Made by a program: the position numbers and the translations under genes. From positions 1 through 55,949 of the forward strand of contig DATAAZ010000059.1 in NCBI GenBank assembly GCA_036259875.1: a stretch of 55,949 bases of DNA. The letters run 5' to 3'. Of the stretch, positions 16,599-24,659 are shown one piece after another (position 1 is the first letter of the stretch; every line of letters starts with the position of its first letter). The DNA comes from DATAAZ01 sp036259875 (GTDB lineage Bacteria; Actinomycetota; Thermoleophilia; Gaiellales; Gaiellaceae). The notes under the pieces were generated by a model. It worked only from the letters and a program-made list of their open reading frames with translations, ran no database searches and had not been told where the DNA came from.

Positions 16599-17144
16599 CT
16601 AGGCCCAGGGCATTCCCTTCCAGTCCGAGGGCGGCCCGGGTTTCCAAGGAGGGAACTCCGAGTACGCCTCGGCGGGTGATGTCGTCTCCGTCGCGACGCC
16701 CGCGCCGTGGCGGAGCGCGAGCTCGGAGCGCGGGTAGACAATCCCCTTCTCCGGCCATCCCTTTCGCGCGCCCGTCATGAAGATCAGGCACGGGCCGTCG
16801 CCCGTCGCGACAAACGCGTGGTCGGTGTTCGGCGGGCAGTGGACGAAGTCCCAGGCCCTGAGCGGCCGCTCCTCACCCTCGATCAACAGCAGGCACTCGC
16901 CGGCGAGGACGAGGAAGTCCTCCTGATTCGCCTCGCGGTGGTACCGGGTCGCCTGCCCCGGCTTGAGCACCGACAGGGTGAAGCCGACGTCGGGAAAGGG
17001 CGCGTCGTCGCCCTCGAAGATGCACGCATCTCCGAGCGCCTCGTTCGTCACCCATGCGGCATCCCGGACGTTGACGACGAACCAGCCGTCGGTGACCGGC
17101 GTCAGGCCGGCCGCGAGCGGCTCGAGACGTGCTTCTTCGACCAA
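16599..17144 (-). CDS. Cupin-domain protein
   Basis: The 181-residue product carries one cupin domain (about residues 50-125). Motif 1 is T-R-Y-H-R-E-A-N-Q-E-D-F, with the metal-type His and Glu, and motif 2 has D-F-V-H-C-P-P-N-T-D-H. It is likely a small metal-binding enzyme or sugar/ligand-binding protein; the reaction is unknown. TTG 17144 is used as start because GGAGGAGG lies directly upstream and no better codon follows before the conserved region. It lies 22 nt after the 62-aa gene on the same strand. Confidence 0.8.
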   Translation of the reverse strand: MVEEARLEPLAAGLTPVTDGWFVVNVRDAAWVTNEALGDACIFEGDDAPFPDVGFTLSVLKPGQATRYHREANQEDFLVLAGECLLLIEGEERPLRAWDFVHCPPNTDHAFVATGDGPCLIFMTGARKGWPEKGIVYPRSELALRHGAGVATETTSPAEAYSEFPPWKPGPPSDWKGMPWA

Positions 17145-17166
17145 TCCTCCTCCGGTCCGCGCGCGC

Positions 17167-17355
17167 TCAGCCGCGCGCCGCCGACGTGGCTCCGCGGGTC
17201 GCGGCCGGGACTCCGATCAGCCGCGCCCGCCACCCGAAATACGCGGCGCCGTCGGCAAGCACGGCGGCCATGAAGACGAGCATCCCGACATCCTCGCCGG
17301 TCGGCTTGACGACCATGTTGAAGACATGAGGGAAAGGGATCTCGTGGCGCGTCAT
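17167..17355 (-). CDS. 62-aa protein with one possible membrane segment
   Basis: Not recognised. The product starts M-T-R-H-E-I-P-F-P-H-V-F and has one hydrophobic stretch (about residues 22-42, V-G-M-L-V-F-M-A-A-V-L), then a basic tail. A TAGAAA box ends 9 nt before ATG 17355, fitting a leaderless start. It lies upstream of the cupin gene and could be cotranscribed with it. Confidence 0.5.
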   Translation of the reverse strand: MTRHEIPFPHVFNMVVKPTGEDVGMLVFMAAVLADGAAYFGWRARLIGVPAATRGATSAARG

Positions 17356-17364
17356 CGCCTTCGG

Positions 17365-17370
17365 TTTCTA
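17365..17370 (-). promoter_or_regulatory. Putative -10 box (TAGAAA)
   Basis: TAGAAA on the minus strand ends 9 nt before ATG 17355. It forms one half of a divergent promoter region with the channel gene. Confidence 0.35.
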
Positions 17371-17436
17371 CACAGCTACGCGGACGCCCCGAATCCGGAG
17401 CGGCTCTCCGTCGTCGAGGATCGCCCGGATGGGCCG

Positions 17437-17442
17437 TATCGT
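17437..17442 (+). promoter_or_regulatory. Putative -10 box (TATCGT), channel gene
   Basis: TATCGT ends 9 nt before GTG 17452. It supports this GTG over the ATG at about 17327, which would overlap the divergent 62-aa gene. Confidence 0.4.
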
Positions 17443-17451
17443 CCGGCCGAC

Positions 17452-18150
17452 GTGACGGAGCTTCGAGTCCGACTCACTCGTGAGGTGCGGAAGGATGCGA
17501 TCCGCCTCCTCGACAGCTACGCGAGCCTGCTCGTTCTCCTGCTCGCGAACTTCTTCCTGCTCGAGCTCGTCGACGATCCGCGCTGGGGAGCGATCGGAAG
17601 CACGCTGCTGGCGGCGGCCGCGCTGGTCGTCGCGATCAGCGACCCGCAGGCCGGCCGGAGGATCACGCGGCGGCACGCCATCCAGGTCGCGGCCTGCGTC
17701 GCGCTCGCCCCGCTCGTCCTGCTCGTGAACTCGGCGTCGGTCGTCGGTCTCACGTACCTCCTCCCCGTCGTCCTGCTCGTGACCGCGACCCTTCCGGTGA
17801 CGCTCACGCGCGTCCTGCGGCACCGCCGAATCACGGCCGAGACCGTTCTCGGAGCTCTCTGCTCGTACGTGCTGCTGGGGCTCCTGTTCGCGTTCCTGTA
17901 CCTCGCGGTCAACGAGCTCCGCGACACGCCGTTCTTCGCCCAGCCCGGCCCGCACGTCCAGTCGGAGTACGTCTACTTCAGCTTCGTCGCGCTCACCACG
18001 CTGGGTTTCGGCGACCTCTCGCCGTCGGTCGGGCTTCCGCAGGCGCTGACCGTCCTCGAGGCGCTCTCGGGCCAGATTTTCCTCGTCACGCTGGTCGCGC
18101 GCCTCGTGACGCTATGGGTGCGCCAGTCGGGCAGCGACCGCGCGCCGTAA
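17452..18150 (+). CDS. Potassium-channel-like membrane protein
   Basis: The 232-residue product has about four hydrophobic segments in its first 140 residues. An Ion_trans_2 pore module follows: membrane helix, pore loop with selectivity filter T-T-L-G-F-G-D, and a final helix (about 140-225). T-L-G-F-G-D is the variant of TVGYGD seen in many bacterial K+ channels. There is no C-terminal RCK domain. The start is GTG 17452, chosen from the -10 box and the divergent gene. It should sit in the cytoplasmic membrane; gating is unknown. Confidence 0.83.
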   Translation: MTELRVRLTREVRKDAIRLLDSYASLLVLLLANFFLLELVDDPRWGAIGSTLLAAAALVVAISDPQAGRRITRRHAIQVAACVALAPLVLLVNSASVVGLTYLLPVVLLVTATLPVTLTRVLRHRRITAETVLGALCSYVLLGLLFAFLYLAVNELRDTPFFAQPGPHVQSEYVYFSFVALTTLGFGDLSPSVGLPQALTVLEALSGQIFLVTLVARLVTLWVRQSGSDRAP

Positions 18151-18267
18151 TTGCCGGCAGGCCGTTTCCGGGGCGCGGACTGCGGGTTGAAGGTCGACCC
18201 GGGAAGACGCCGCGAGGCGGCGCTCCGCGGCGCGTTCGCTACGCCGGTGCACGGACGCGCGGAAGTC

Positions 18268-18298
18268 GGGAGCCGCCGCGCGAGAGGCGGCGGCTCCC
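18268..18298. terminator. Strong GC hairpin between convergent genes
   Basis: GGGAGCCGCCGC pairs perfectly with GCGGCGGCTCCC (12 bp) around a 7-nt loop GCGAGAG. It lies between the channel stop (18150) and the MFS stop (18310), so it can end both transcripts. No U tract is present. Confidence 0.7.
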
Positions 18299-18309
18299 GG
18301 TTGGTGGTT

Positions 18310-19749
18310 CTACGCCGGTGCCGCTGCCGGCTGCGGAGCGCGGAGGTCGTCGCTCCGGAGGACGATCAGCGTCGTGACCAGCGAGATGAGTGCGAATCCA
18401 GCTCCGACCCAGAACGCGATCTGGAATCCGCTCGTCAGCGCCTCCGGCGGAGGCGTCCCCGACTCGAGGAGGCCCTCCGTCCGGGTGTTGGCGACGGTCG
18501 CCAGGATGGCAAGCCCGAGCGCGCCGCCGATCTGCTGGCTCGTGTTGATGAGCCCGGACGCGAGGCCCGCCTCCTCACCCTGGACGCCTCCAAGCGCGGC
18601 GATCGAGACCGGCACGAACGAGTAGCCGAGCCCGACGCCGATCAGCAGGAAGCCGGGCAGGAGGTCGCGGACGTACGAGCCGTCCACCGACACCTGCGTG
18701 AAGTAGATGAGGCCGGCCCCGAGCAGCGTCATCCCGACCGTTAGCGCGGGCTTGACGCCGATCTTCGTGACGGTGGCCTGGGCGATCCCCGACGCCACGA
18801 CCGCGGTCAGGGCGACGGCGAGGTACGCAAAGCCCGTCTCCATGGCCGTGAAGCCGAGAACCTGCTGCATGTAGAGCGAGAGCAGGAAGAACATCCCGAA
18901 GACCATCGTCCCGAGGCCGAACCCGATCAGGTTCGCTCCCGAGAGCGTCCGGCGGCGGAAGATCCCGAGCGGAACGAGCGGCGAGTGCGAGCGCTGCTCG
19001 ATCCACAGGAAGATCGCCATCAGGACGCCCGAGCCGACGAGGGTGCCGATCGTCGCCAGCGAGCCCCAACCGTTGGTCGTCGACTGCGTCAGCGCGTAGA
19101 CGAGGAGCATGAGGCTGCCCGTGACCGTGACGGCACCCCACGCGTCGAAGTGCCGCGCCAGACCGTCCGCGCGGCTCTCGGCGACATAGCGGGGGACAAG
19201 GGCGAGCGCCGCGAGCGCGATCGGGACGTTCACGAAGAAGATCCACTCCCAGCTGATGTAGTCAGTGAGGACGCCGCCGAGCAAGACGCCGATCGCGGCG
19301 CCCGAGCCGGCGATGCCGCCGAGAATCCCGAGCGCCTTGTTCCGCTCGGCTCCTTCCTGGAACGTCACGGAGACAATCGAGAAGACGGACGGAGCGAGGA
19401 TCGCGCCGGCCGCGCCCTGCGCGATCCGGGTGGCGATCAGCATCGTGTCCGAGTTCGAGAGCCCGGCGAGCAGCGACGTGGCCGCGAAGAGCGCGAGCCC
19501 TACGACGAAGACGATCCGTCTCCCGAGCAGGTCACCGGCCCGGCCCCCGAGGAGGAGGAAGCCTCCGAACGTCAGCGCGTAGCCGGAAACCACCCACTGG
19601 AGGTTCTCGGGGCTGAAGTTGAGGTCGGTCTGAATCGACGGCAGCGCGACGTTCACGATCGACACGTCGAGGACGACCATGAGGTACGCGATGCCGAGAA
19701 CTGCGAGCGCTTTCCAGCGCCTTGGATCTGCGGCTAGTGCTGGGTTCAT
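18310..19749 (-). CDS. MFS drug exporter, EmrB/QacA (DHA2) type
   Basis: This is a 479-residue permease of the 14-TM DHA2 family. The first helix carries L-D-V-S-I-V-N-V-A-L-P (motif D1), motif A is G-R-A-G-D-L-L-G-R-R, and motif C is in the G-S-G-A-A-I-G-V-L-L-G-G region near residue 150. These exporters use the proton gradient to pump out drugs, dyes or antiseptics. ATG 19749 follows AAGGAG. The 5' region holds the inverted repeat GTTAG-N6-CTAAC, a likely repressor site, yet no TetR or MarR gene is adjacent. Confidence 0.9.
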   Translation of the reverse strand: MNPALAADPRRWKALAVLGIAYLMVVLDVSIVNVALPSIQTDLNFSPENLQWVVSGYALTFGGFLLLGGRAGDLLGRRIVFVVGLALFAATSLLAGLSNSDTMLIATRIAQGAAGAILAPSVFSIVSVTFQEGAERNKALGILGGIAGSGAAIGVLLGGVLTDYISWEWIFFVNVPIALAALALVPRYVAESRADGLARHFDAWGAVTVTGSLMLLVYALTQSTTNGWGSLATIGTLVGSGVLMAIFLWIEQRSHSPLVPLGIFRRRTLSGANLIGFGLGTMVFGMFFLLSLYMQQVLGFTAMETGFAYLAVALTAVVASGIAQATVTKIGVKPALTVGMTLLGAGLIYFTQVSVDGSYVRDLLPGFLLIGVGLGYSFVPVSIAALGGVQGEEAGLASGLINTSQQIGGALGLAILATVANTRTEGLLESGTPPPEALTSGFQIAFWVGAGFALISLVTTLIVLRSDDLRAPQPAAAPA

Positions 19750-19776
19750 GGCATCGACTCCTTGGGGGTTCGGCTG

Positions 19777-19792
19777 GTTAGGCCCTACTAAC
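19777..19792. promoter_or_regulatory. Candidate operator GTTAG-N6-CTAAC upstream of exporter
   Basis: A perfect 5-bp inverted repeat lies 28-43 nt upstream of the exporter ATG. Its AT content is unusual for this genome and its position fits a repressor site in the leader or promoter. The rest of 19793-20038 shows no gene. Confidence 0.45.
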
Positions 19793-20038
19793 GAACGGGG
19801 CGGTGGAACATTCCCGCCTTAACGACGAACGGGATACATCTCGATCGACAGGCTGCCGCCCGGCGGTTGCCGCGGGAAGGGAGGCAGCGCGAGAAAGCGA
19901 GGTGCGGGTATCCGAACCCCGGGCGCGACGCGGATGACTTCTCGTCCTTTGCTCCGTCTAACCGTTCGAGGCGAGTGTTTCCGTACGCGCGCGCAAGTGG
20001 CGAAACTGCAGAGATGACATCGACCGGAGGTGAAGCGA

Positions 20039-21130
20039 ATGCCGCACACCGCCCTGCTCGTCGGAACCCGTAAGGGCTGCTTCGTGCTCGAGAGCGACGG
20101 GGACCGCCGCAACTGGCGGGTTCGCGGCCCGTTCTGCGAGGGATGGCCCGTCTACCACGCGATCTTCGACGCTGATTCGGGCCTCGTCTACGCGGCGGCG
20201 GCGAGCGAGTGGCACGGCTCGGCGGTCTGGAGAAGCGGCGATCTCGGCGAGACGTGGGAGCACTCCAGCGAGGGGCTCGCGTACGGCGACGGCGAAAGCG
20301 ACGGCGAGCTGAAGCTCTCGAAGGTGACAGGCCTCGCGGCCGCGCACGGCCGCGTGCTCGCCGGCGCGGAGGCGGTCGGCGTCTTCGAAAGCCGGGACAG
20401 CGGCGCGACGTGGTCGCTCCTCTCGACGCTCGACGGCCTGCCCGGCCGGGACAAGTGGAACGACCCTGCGAACCAGCCGCCGGGCCACCTCGGGATGCCG
20501 GCGATCCTGACCGACGACGACGACCCATCGCGCCTCTGGGTGATCGTCCAGGGCTTCGGGATCTTCGAGACGACCGACGGCGGCGCCTCGTGGGAGCCAC
20601 GGAACCGCGGCCTGCGCGCCGACTGGCCGCTCGAGCATCCCGACGTCGTCGGCTACTGCGTGCACAAGCTCGTGCGCTCCCCGGTCGACGGCGAGCGCTT
20701 CTTCCAGCAGAACCACTGCGGCATGCACCGAAGCGACGACGGCGCGCAGTCGTGGACGGAGATCACGGAGGGCCTGCCGACCGACTTCGGCTTTGCGGCG
20801 GCCGTGCACCCGCACGACCGGAATACGTTCTACGTGATTCCGGTCGACCCGGGCCACGGCCGCGTGATGCCCGACGGCCGCGCAGCCGTCTGGCGTACCC
20901 GCGACGCGGGCTCCTCGTGGGAGCGGCTCGACCGGGGTCTCCCGCAGCAGAGCGCGTACCTGGGTGTCCTTCGCGAGGGGATGGCGATCGATGCGTACGA
21001 CGTTCCCGGGCTCTACTTCGGCACGAGCACGGGCCAGGTGTTCGCGAGCGCCGACGAGGGTGAGACGTGGACGGAGGTCGCGAGCTATCTCCCCGGCATC
21101 TCGTCCGTCGAGGTCGCCCGCATCGAGTAG
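20039..21130 (+). CDS. BNR/Asp-box beta-propeller protein
   Basis: The 363-residue product has six Asp-box motifs of the S-x-D-x-G-x-T-W kind (SGDLGETW, SRDSGATW, TTDGGASW, SDDGAQSW, TRDAGSSW, SADEGETW). That indicates a six-bladed sialidase-like propeller. No signal peptide is seen, so it is probably cytosolic, and the catalytic residues of true sialidases are not evident; it is better called a propeller than a sialidase. ATG 20039 lies 8 nt after GGAGG; an in-frame GTG at 20030 overlaps that site. It is followed 2 nt later by a MoaD-like gene. Confidence 0.82.
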   Translation: MPHTALLVGTRKGCFVLESDGDRRNWRVRGPFCEGWPVYHAIFDADSGLVYAAAASEWHGSAVWRSGDLGETWEHSSEGLAYGDGESDGELKLSKVTGLAAAHGRVLAGAEAVGVFESRDSGATWSLLSTLDGLPGRDKWNDPANQPPGHLGMPAILTDDDDPSRLWVIVQGFGIFETTDGGASWEPRNRGLRADWPLEHPDVVGYCVHKLVRSPVDGERFFQQNHCGMHRSDDGAQSWTEITEGLPTDFGFAAAVHPHDRNTFYVIPVDPGHGRVMPDGRAAVWRTRDAGSSWERLDRGLPQQSAYLGVLREGMAIDAYDVPGLYFGTSTGQVFASADEGETWTEVASYLPGISSVEVARIE

Positions 21131-21132
21131 AC

Positions 21133-21396
21133 GTGGCCGAGCTCTACCTGCCGTCCACGCTTCCACCGCTCTTCCCCGGCCTCCCGCGCCGGCTCCAGCT
21201 CGACGCCGGAACGGTCGCGGACGCCGTTACGCAGCTCGACGAGCGCTGGCCGGGTCTCCGCGACCGCCTCTGCGAAGACGGCGGCGACCTGCGGCGCCAT
21301 ATCCACGTCTACGTCGAAGGCGAGCGAGCCGCACTTGACACGCCGCTCGCGGCCGGCTCGCGGGTCGACGTGATCGCGGCGATCAGCGGCGGCTGA
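21133..21396 (+). CDS. MoaD/ThiS-like sulfur-carrier protein
   Basis: The 87-residue product has a ubiquitin-like beta-grasp pattern and ends in G-G after A-A-I-S, the C-terminus activated by E1-like enzymes in MoaD and ThiS. The H-I-H-V-Y-V-E-G strand and S-R-V-D-V-I-A-A near the end fit the family. GTG 21133 begins 2 nt after the propeller stop, so the two are cotranslated. No MoaE, MoeB or ThiF is in the window, so the partner pathway is unknown. Confidence 0.82.
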   Translation: MAELYLPSTLPPLFPGLPRRLQLDAGTVADAVTQLDERWPGLRDRLCEDGGDLRRHIHVYVEGERAALDTPLAAGSRVDVIAAISGG

Positions 21397-21479
21397 TCCG
21401 ACGCAGCAGCCGACTTCGTCGACAACGTCGAGGTCGGCCGCTGCATCGCTGGGCAGTGCGCAGTGCGAGCGCGAGCGGC

Positions 21480-24236
21480 TCAGCTACAACCGGTGTTCTG
21501 GCCGCAGTCGCGGCACGTGTAGCACGAGCCCGTCCTCACCATTCGTCCACCGCACTTGGCGCACTCGACTGCGTCCTCCCACGCGTTGAACAGCGCGGCC
21601 TGGCCCGGCGGGGGAACACTCCCGGGCTCGTCGGTCGAGGACTTCCCTTCCAGGATGTCCTGCGCCTGCGCCAACCGGGCGCGCACCTCCGGGCTCAGGA
21701 TGCCGAGCTCCTGCTGGGTGTCCGCGTCCAGGAACTTCTTGCCCATCCAGCGGAAGACGTAGTCGACGATCGACTTCGCGACGCGGATGTCCGGGTCGTT
21801 CGTCTGGCCCGACGGCTCGAAGCGCATGTGGGCGAACTTCGAGACGTAGACCTCGAGCGGGACGCCGTACTGGAGGCCGAGCGAGACGGAGATCATGAAC
21901 GAGTTCATGAGGCCGGCGAGGGTCGTCCCCTCCTTGGCGATGTCGACGAAGATGTCACCCGGCGTCCCGTCGTCGTAGAGGCCGACGTGGATGTAGCCCT
22001 CGTAGTCGCCGACCTGGAACTTACGGCCGATCTCGGTGCGATCGAGCGGCAGGCGCCGGCGCTCGAACTTCGGCGTCGGCGGAGGGGCGGCCTCCGTGGC
22101 CTCGGCCTTCTTCGAGAGCGGCTGGGCGACCTTGCAGTTGTCGCGGTAGATCGCGATCGCCTTGACGCCGAGGCGCCACGCGTCCGTGTAGAGCTCGCGG
22201 ACGTCGTCGACAGTGACCGTCTCGGGCATGTTCACGGTCTTCGAGATCGCGCCCGAGATGAAGGGCTGGACGGCGCCCATCATCTTCACGTGGCCCATGT
22301 AGTGGATGGCACGCTCGCCGATCGCGCAATCGAAGATGGGATAGTGCTCGGCCTTCATGAAGGGCGCACCGATGACGGTGTTCCGGTCATCGACGTACGC
22401 GACGATCTGGTCGACCTCAGGCGGCGCGTAGCCGAGCTTCTCGAGCGCCATCGCGACCGTCTTGTTGACGATCGTGATCTCGCCGCCGCCGACGAGCTTC
22501 TTCGACTTGACGAGCGAGAAATCGGGCTCGACGCCGGTCGTGTCGCAATCCATCATGAAGCTGATCGTCCCGGTCGGCGCGAGGACGCTCGCCTGCGCGT
22601 TCCGGTACCCGCGCACCTCGCCGAGGTCGAGCGCCTCGTCCCATGCCCGGCGCGCCGCCGACAGCAGCTCGTTCGGCACCGAGTGCGCCTCCTCGATGTT
22701 CCCGACCGCCGCGCGGTGCTTGGCGATCACGCCCAGCATCGCGGCCGCGTTCGGCTGGTAGCCGGCGAAGGAGCCCATCCGCGCCGCGACCTCGGCCGAC
22801 TTGCGGTAGGCGCGCCCCGTCATGAGCGCGGTCACGGCGGCGGCGTAAGCGCGCCCCTCGTCCGAGTCGTACGGAAGGCCGCGCGCCATCAGCAGGGCAC
22901 CCAGGTTCGCGTAACCGAGCCCGAGCTGGCGGTAGGCCTTCGCGTTTCGCTCGATCTCCGGGGTCGGGTAGCTCGAGTAGCCGACCAGGATCTCCTGCGC
23001 GAGCAGCACCGTGTCGACGGCGTGCTCGAACATCTCGACGTTGAACTCGCCGTCCTCTCGGCGGAACTTCATGAGGTTGAGCGAGGCGAGGTTGCAGGCC
23101 GAGTCGTCGAGGTGCATGTACTCGGAGCACGGGTTCGACGCGTTGATCCGGCCCGAGTTCGGGCATGTGTGCCAGGCGTTGATCGTCGTGTCGTACTGGA
23201 CGCCCGGGTCGGCGCAGCGCCACGCCGCGTCGGCCGCCTGCTGGAGGAGGTCGCGCGCAGGCACCGTCTTCACGACCGTCCCATCCGTCCGCGCGGTCAT
23301 GTTCCAGTCCGCGTTCTGCTCGACCGCCTCCATGAAGGCGTCGGTGACACGGATCGAGTTGTTCGCGTTCTGGTACTGGATCGAGGCCCAGTCGGGCGAG
23401 TTGAGCGTCATGTCGTACCCGGCCGCCTCGAGGACGCGCGCCTTCTCCTCCTCGCGCGCCTTGCACCAGATGAACTCCTCGACATCCGGGTGATCGACGT
23501 CGAGGATCACCATCTTCGCGGCGCGCCGTGTCTTGCCGCCCGACTTGATCGTCCCCGCGGACGCGTCGGCGCCGCGCATGAAGGAGACGGGCCCGGAGGC
23601 GTAGCCGCCCTTCGAGAGCTGCTCGTGCGAGGAGCGGAGCTTCGAGAGGTTGATCCCCGAGCCCGAGCCGCCGCGGAAGATGATCCCCTCCCGGCGGATC
23701 CAGTCGAGGATCGAGTCCATCGAGTCGTCGATCGAGAGGATGAAGCACGCGGAGCACTGCGGGCGCTCCTCGAAGCCGACGTTGAACCAGACGGGCGAGT
23801 TGAACGAGGCGAGCTGGTTGACGAGAATCGCCTTCAGCTCGTCTTCGAACGTCTGCGCCTCCTCCTCGTCCGCGAAGTAGCCGCCATCGCGGCCCCAGGC
23901 GCCGATCGTCGAGACGACGCGGCCGATCATGTGGCGCACGCTCGACTCGCGCTCGGGCGAGGCCATGCGGCCGCGGAAGTACTTCTGGGCGACGATGTTC
24001 GTCGCCGTCTGCGACCAGAACTTCGGGAACTCGACGCCCTTCTGCTCGAAGACCGGCTTGTCCTTGCCGGGGATGTAGGCGTCGCGGATCTCCCACTCGA
24101 TCTCGTCGAAGGGGTCGCGGCCGGGGATCGTGAAGTAGCGCCGGACGCCGGCCCGCTGGGCCGCGTCGGCGACCGCGTTCGCGAGGGCTTCCTCGGTGAT
24201 CACAGGCGTCTTCTCGGTGCTTTCAACGGAAGCCAT
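21480..24236 (-). CDS. nrdJ: Vitamin B12-dependent ribonucleotide reductase (class II)
   Basis: NrdJ makes deoxyribonucleotides using adenosylcobalamin and needs no oxygen or second subunit. The 918-residue product has the radical-site N-P-C-S-E motif, the F-R-G-G-S-G-S-G-I-N loop, L-A-P-T-G-T-I-S-F-M-M-D, and a C-terminal Cys cluster (C-A-K-C, then C-Y-T-C-R-D-C). That cluster is the zinc-ribbon tail of large NrdJ proteins. ATG 24236 follows GGGGAGG. The frame is open upstream to 24620, but that part belongs to a different, membrane-type sequence. I see no cobalamin riboswitch or NrdR box in the short leader. Confidence 0.97.
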   Translation of the reverse strand: MASVESTEKTPVITEEALANAVADAAQRAGVRRYFTIPGRDPFDEIEWEIRDAYIPGKDKPVFEQKGVEFPKFWSQTATNIVAQKYFRGRMASPERESSVRHMIGRVVSTIGAWGRDGGYFADEEEAQTFEDELKAILVNQLASFNSPVWFNVGFEERPQCSACFILSIDDSMDSILDWIRREGIIFRGGSGSGINLSKLRSSHEQLSKGGYASGPVSFMRGADASAGTIKSGGKTRRAAKMVILDVDHPDVEEFIWCKAREEEKARVLEAAGYDMTLNSPDWASIQYQNANNSIRVTDAFMEAVEQNADWNMTARTDGTVVKTVPARDLLQQAADAAWRCADPGVQYDTTINAWHTCPNSGRINASNPCSEYMHLDDSACNLASLNLMKFRREDGEFNVEMFEHAVDTVLLAQEILVGYSSYPTPEIERNAKAYRQLGLGYANLGALLMARGLPYDSDEGRAYAAAVTALMTGRAYRKSAEVAARMGSFAGYQPNAAAMLGVIAKHRAAVGNIEEAHSVPNELLSAARRAWDEALDLGEVRGYRNAQASVLAPTGTISFMMDCDTTGVEPDFSLVKSKKLVGGGEITIVNKTVAMALEKLGYAPPEVDQIVAYVDDRNTVIGAPFMKAEHYPIFDCAIGERAIHYMGHVKMMGAVQPFISGAISKTVNMPETVTVDDVRELYTDAWRLGVKAIAIYRDNCKVAQPLSKKAEATEAAPPPTPKFERRRLPLDRTEIGRKFQVGDYEGYIHVGLYDDGTPGDIFVDIAKEGTTLAGLMNSFMISVSLGLQYGVPLEVYVSKFAHMRFEPSGQTNDPDIRVAKSIVDYVFRWMGKKFLDADTQQELGILSPEVRARLAQAQDILEGKSSTDEPGSVPPPGQAALFNAWEDAVECAKCGGRMVRTGSCYTCRDCGQNTGCS

Positions 24237-24299
24237 CGCTCCTCCCCAAGGGTATCTGTGCAGGGCCGCCTCGAAGAGCGGGGGACCTGAGGGTAGAGC

Positions 24300-24612
24300 G
24301 GGGGCCGGACGGAGCCGGGTTCCCGGATGAGCAGGGACTTCGTCGCGTGGACGCCGCCTGCGGAGCCGGACGACGGCGCCCGCGGCGAGGCCGGCGAGAA
24401 CCCCGCTCGCCGTGCCGACGAGGCCTGCGTTAGCGACGACCTCGCCCACCGTTCGGAAGCAGCGCCCGTCGCATTCCGGGGCGCTCGTCGCCTCGATCCG
24501 GCGACGAAGGTCGCGACGAAGCCGAGCGCGAACGCGAGCACGGCGACGGCCGCGATCAGCGCCCGGCGCACACGGACGTTCGCCGGCGCGCTGCGCCGCT
24601 GCGCCTGAGCAT
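24300..24612 (-). pseudogene. Frameshifted small two-TM membrane gene upstream of nrdJ
   Basis: Two halves of a plausible two-helix membrane protein lie in different frames. From GTG 24571 one frame gives R-R-A-L-I-A-A-V-A-V-L-A-F-A-L-G-F-V and then turns into low-complexity sequence. The next frame, starting where the first degrades (near 24490), gives S-A-P-E-C-D-G-R-C-F-R-T-V-G-E and a second hydrophobic helix. One missing base near GTCGCCGGATCG would join them. A TAGGTG box and ATG at 24612 suggest another lost base just after that ATG. Sequencing error or real decay cannot be told apart. The second frame has no stop before nrdJ and would run into it. Confidence 0.4.
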
Positions 24613-24624
24613 GGCGTCACCTAA

Positions 24625-24659
24625 AGGAGGGATCGGCAGAGGCCGATTCCCTTCTGGTG
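24625..24659 (+). promoter_or_regulatory. Ribosome binding site with hairpin before GTG
   Basis: AGGAGG (24625-24630) lies 27 nt from GTG 24657, too far for normal use. The hairpin GGGATCGGC/GCCGATTCCC (24629-24637 with 24642-24651, one bulged T) would fold the gap away and bring the site about 5 nt from the start. The stem overlaps the last two G of the site. Confidence 0.4.

Noticed and set aside
20039..21130. Calling the BNR protein a sialidase
   Set aside because: Asp boxes give the fold only; the arginine triad and nucleophile pattern were not evident and there is no signal peptide.
21456..24290. 944-codon open frame antisense to nrdJ
   Set aside because: It is a mirror of a GC-rich conserved gene: the product is Arg/Asp/Val-biased without domains, while the minus strand encodes a full NrdJ.
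24237..24300. Cobalamin riboswitch in front of nrdJ
   Set aside because: The leader is too short and lacks the B12-box; only a Shine-Dalgarno sequence is clear.
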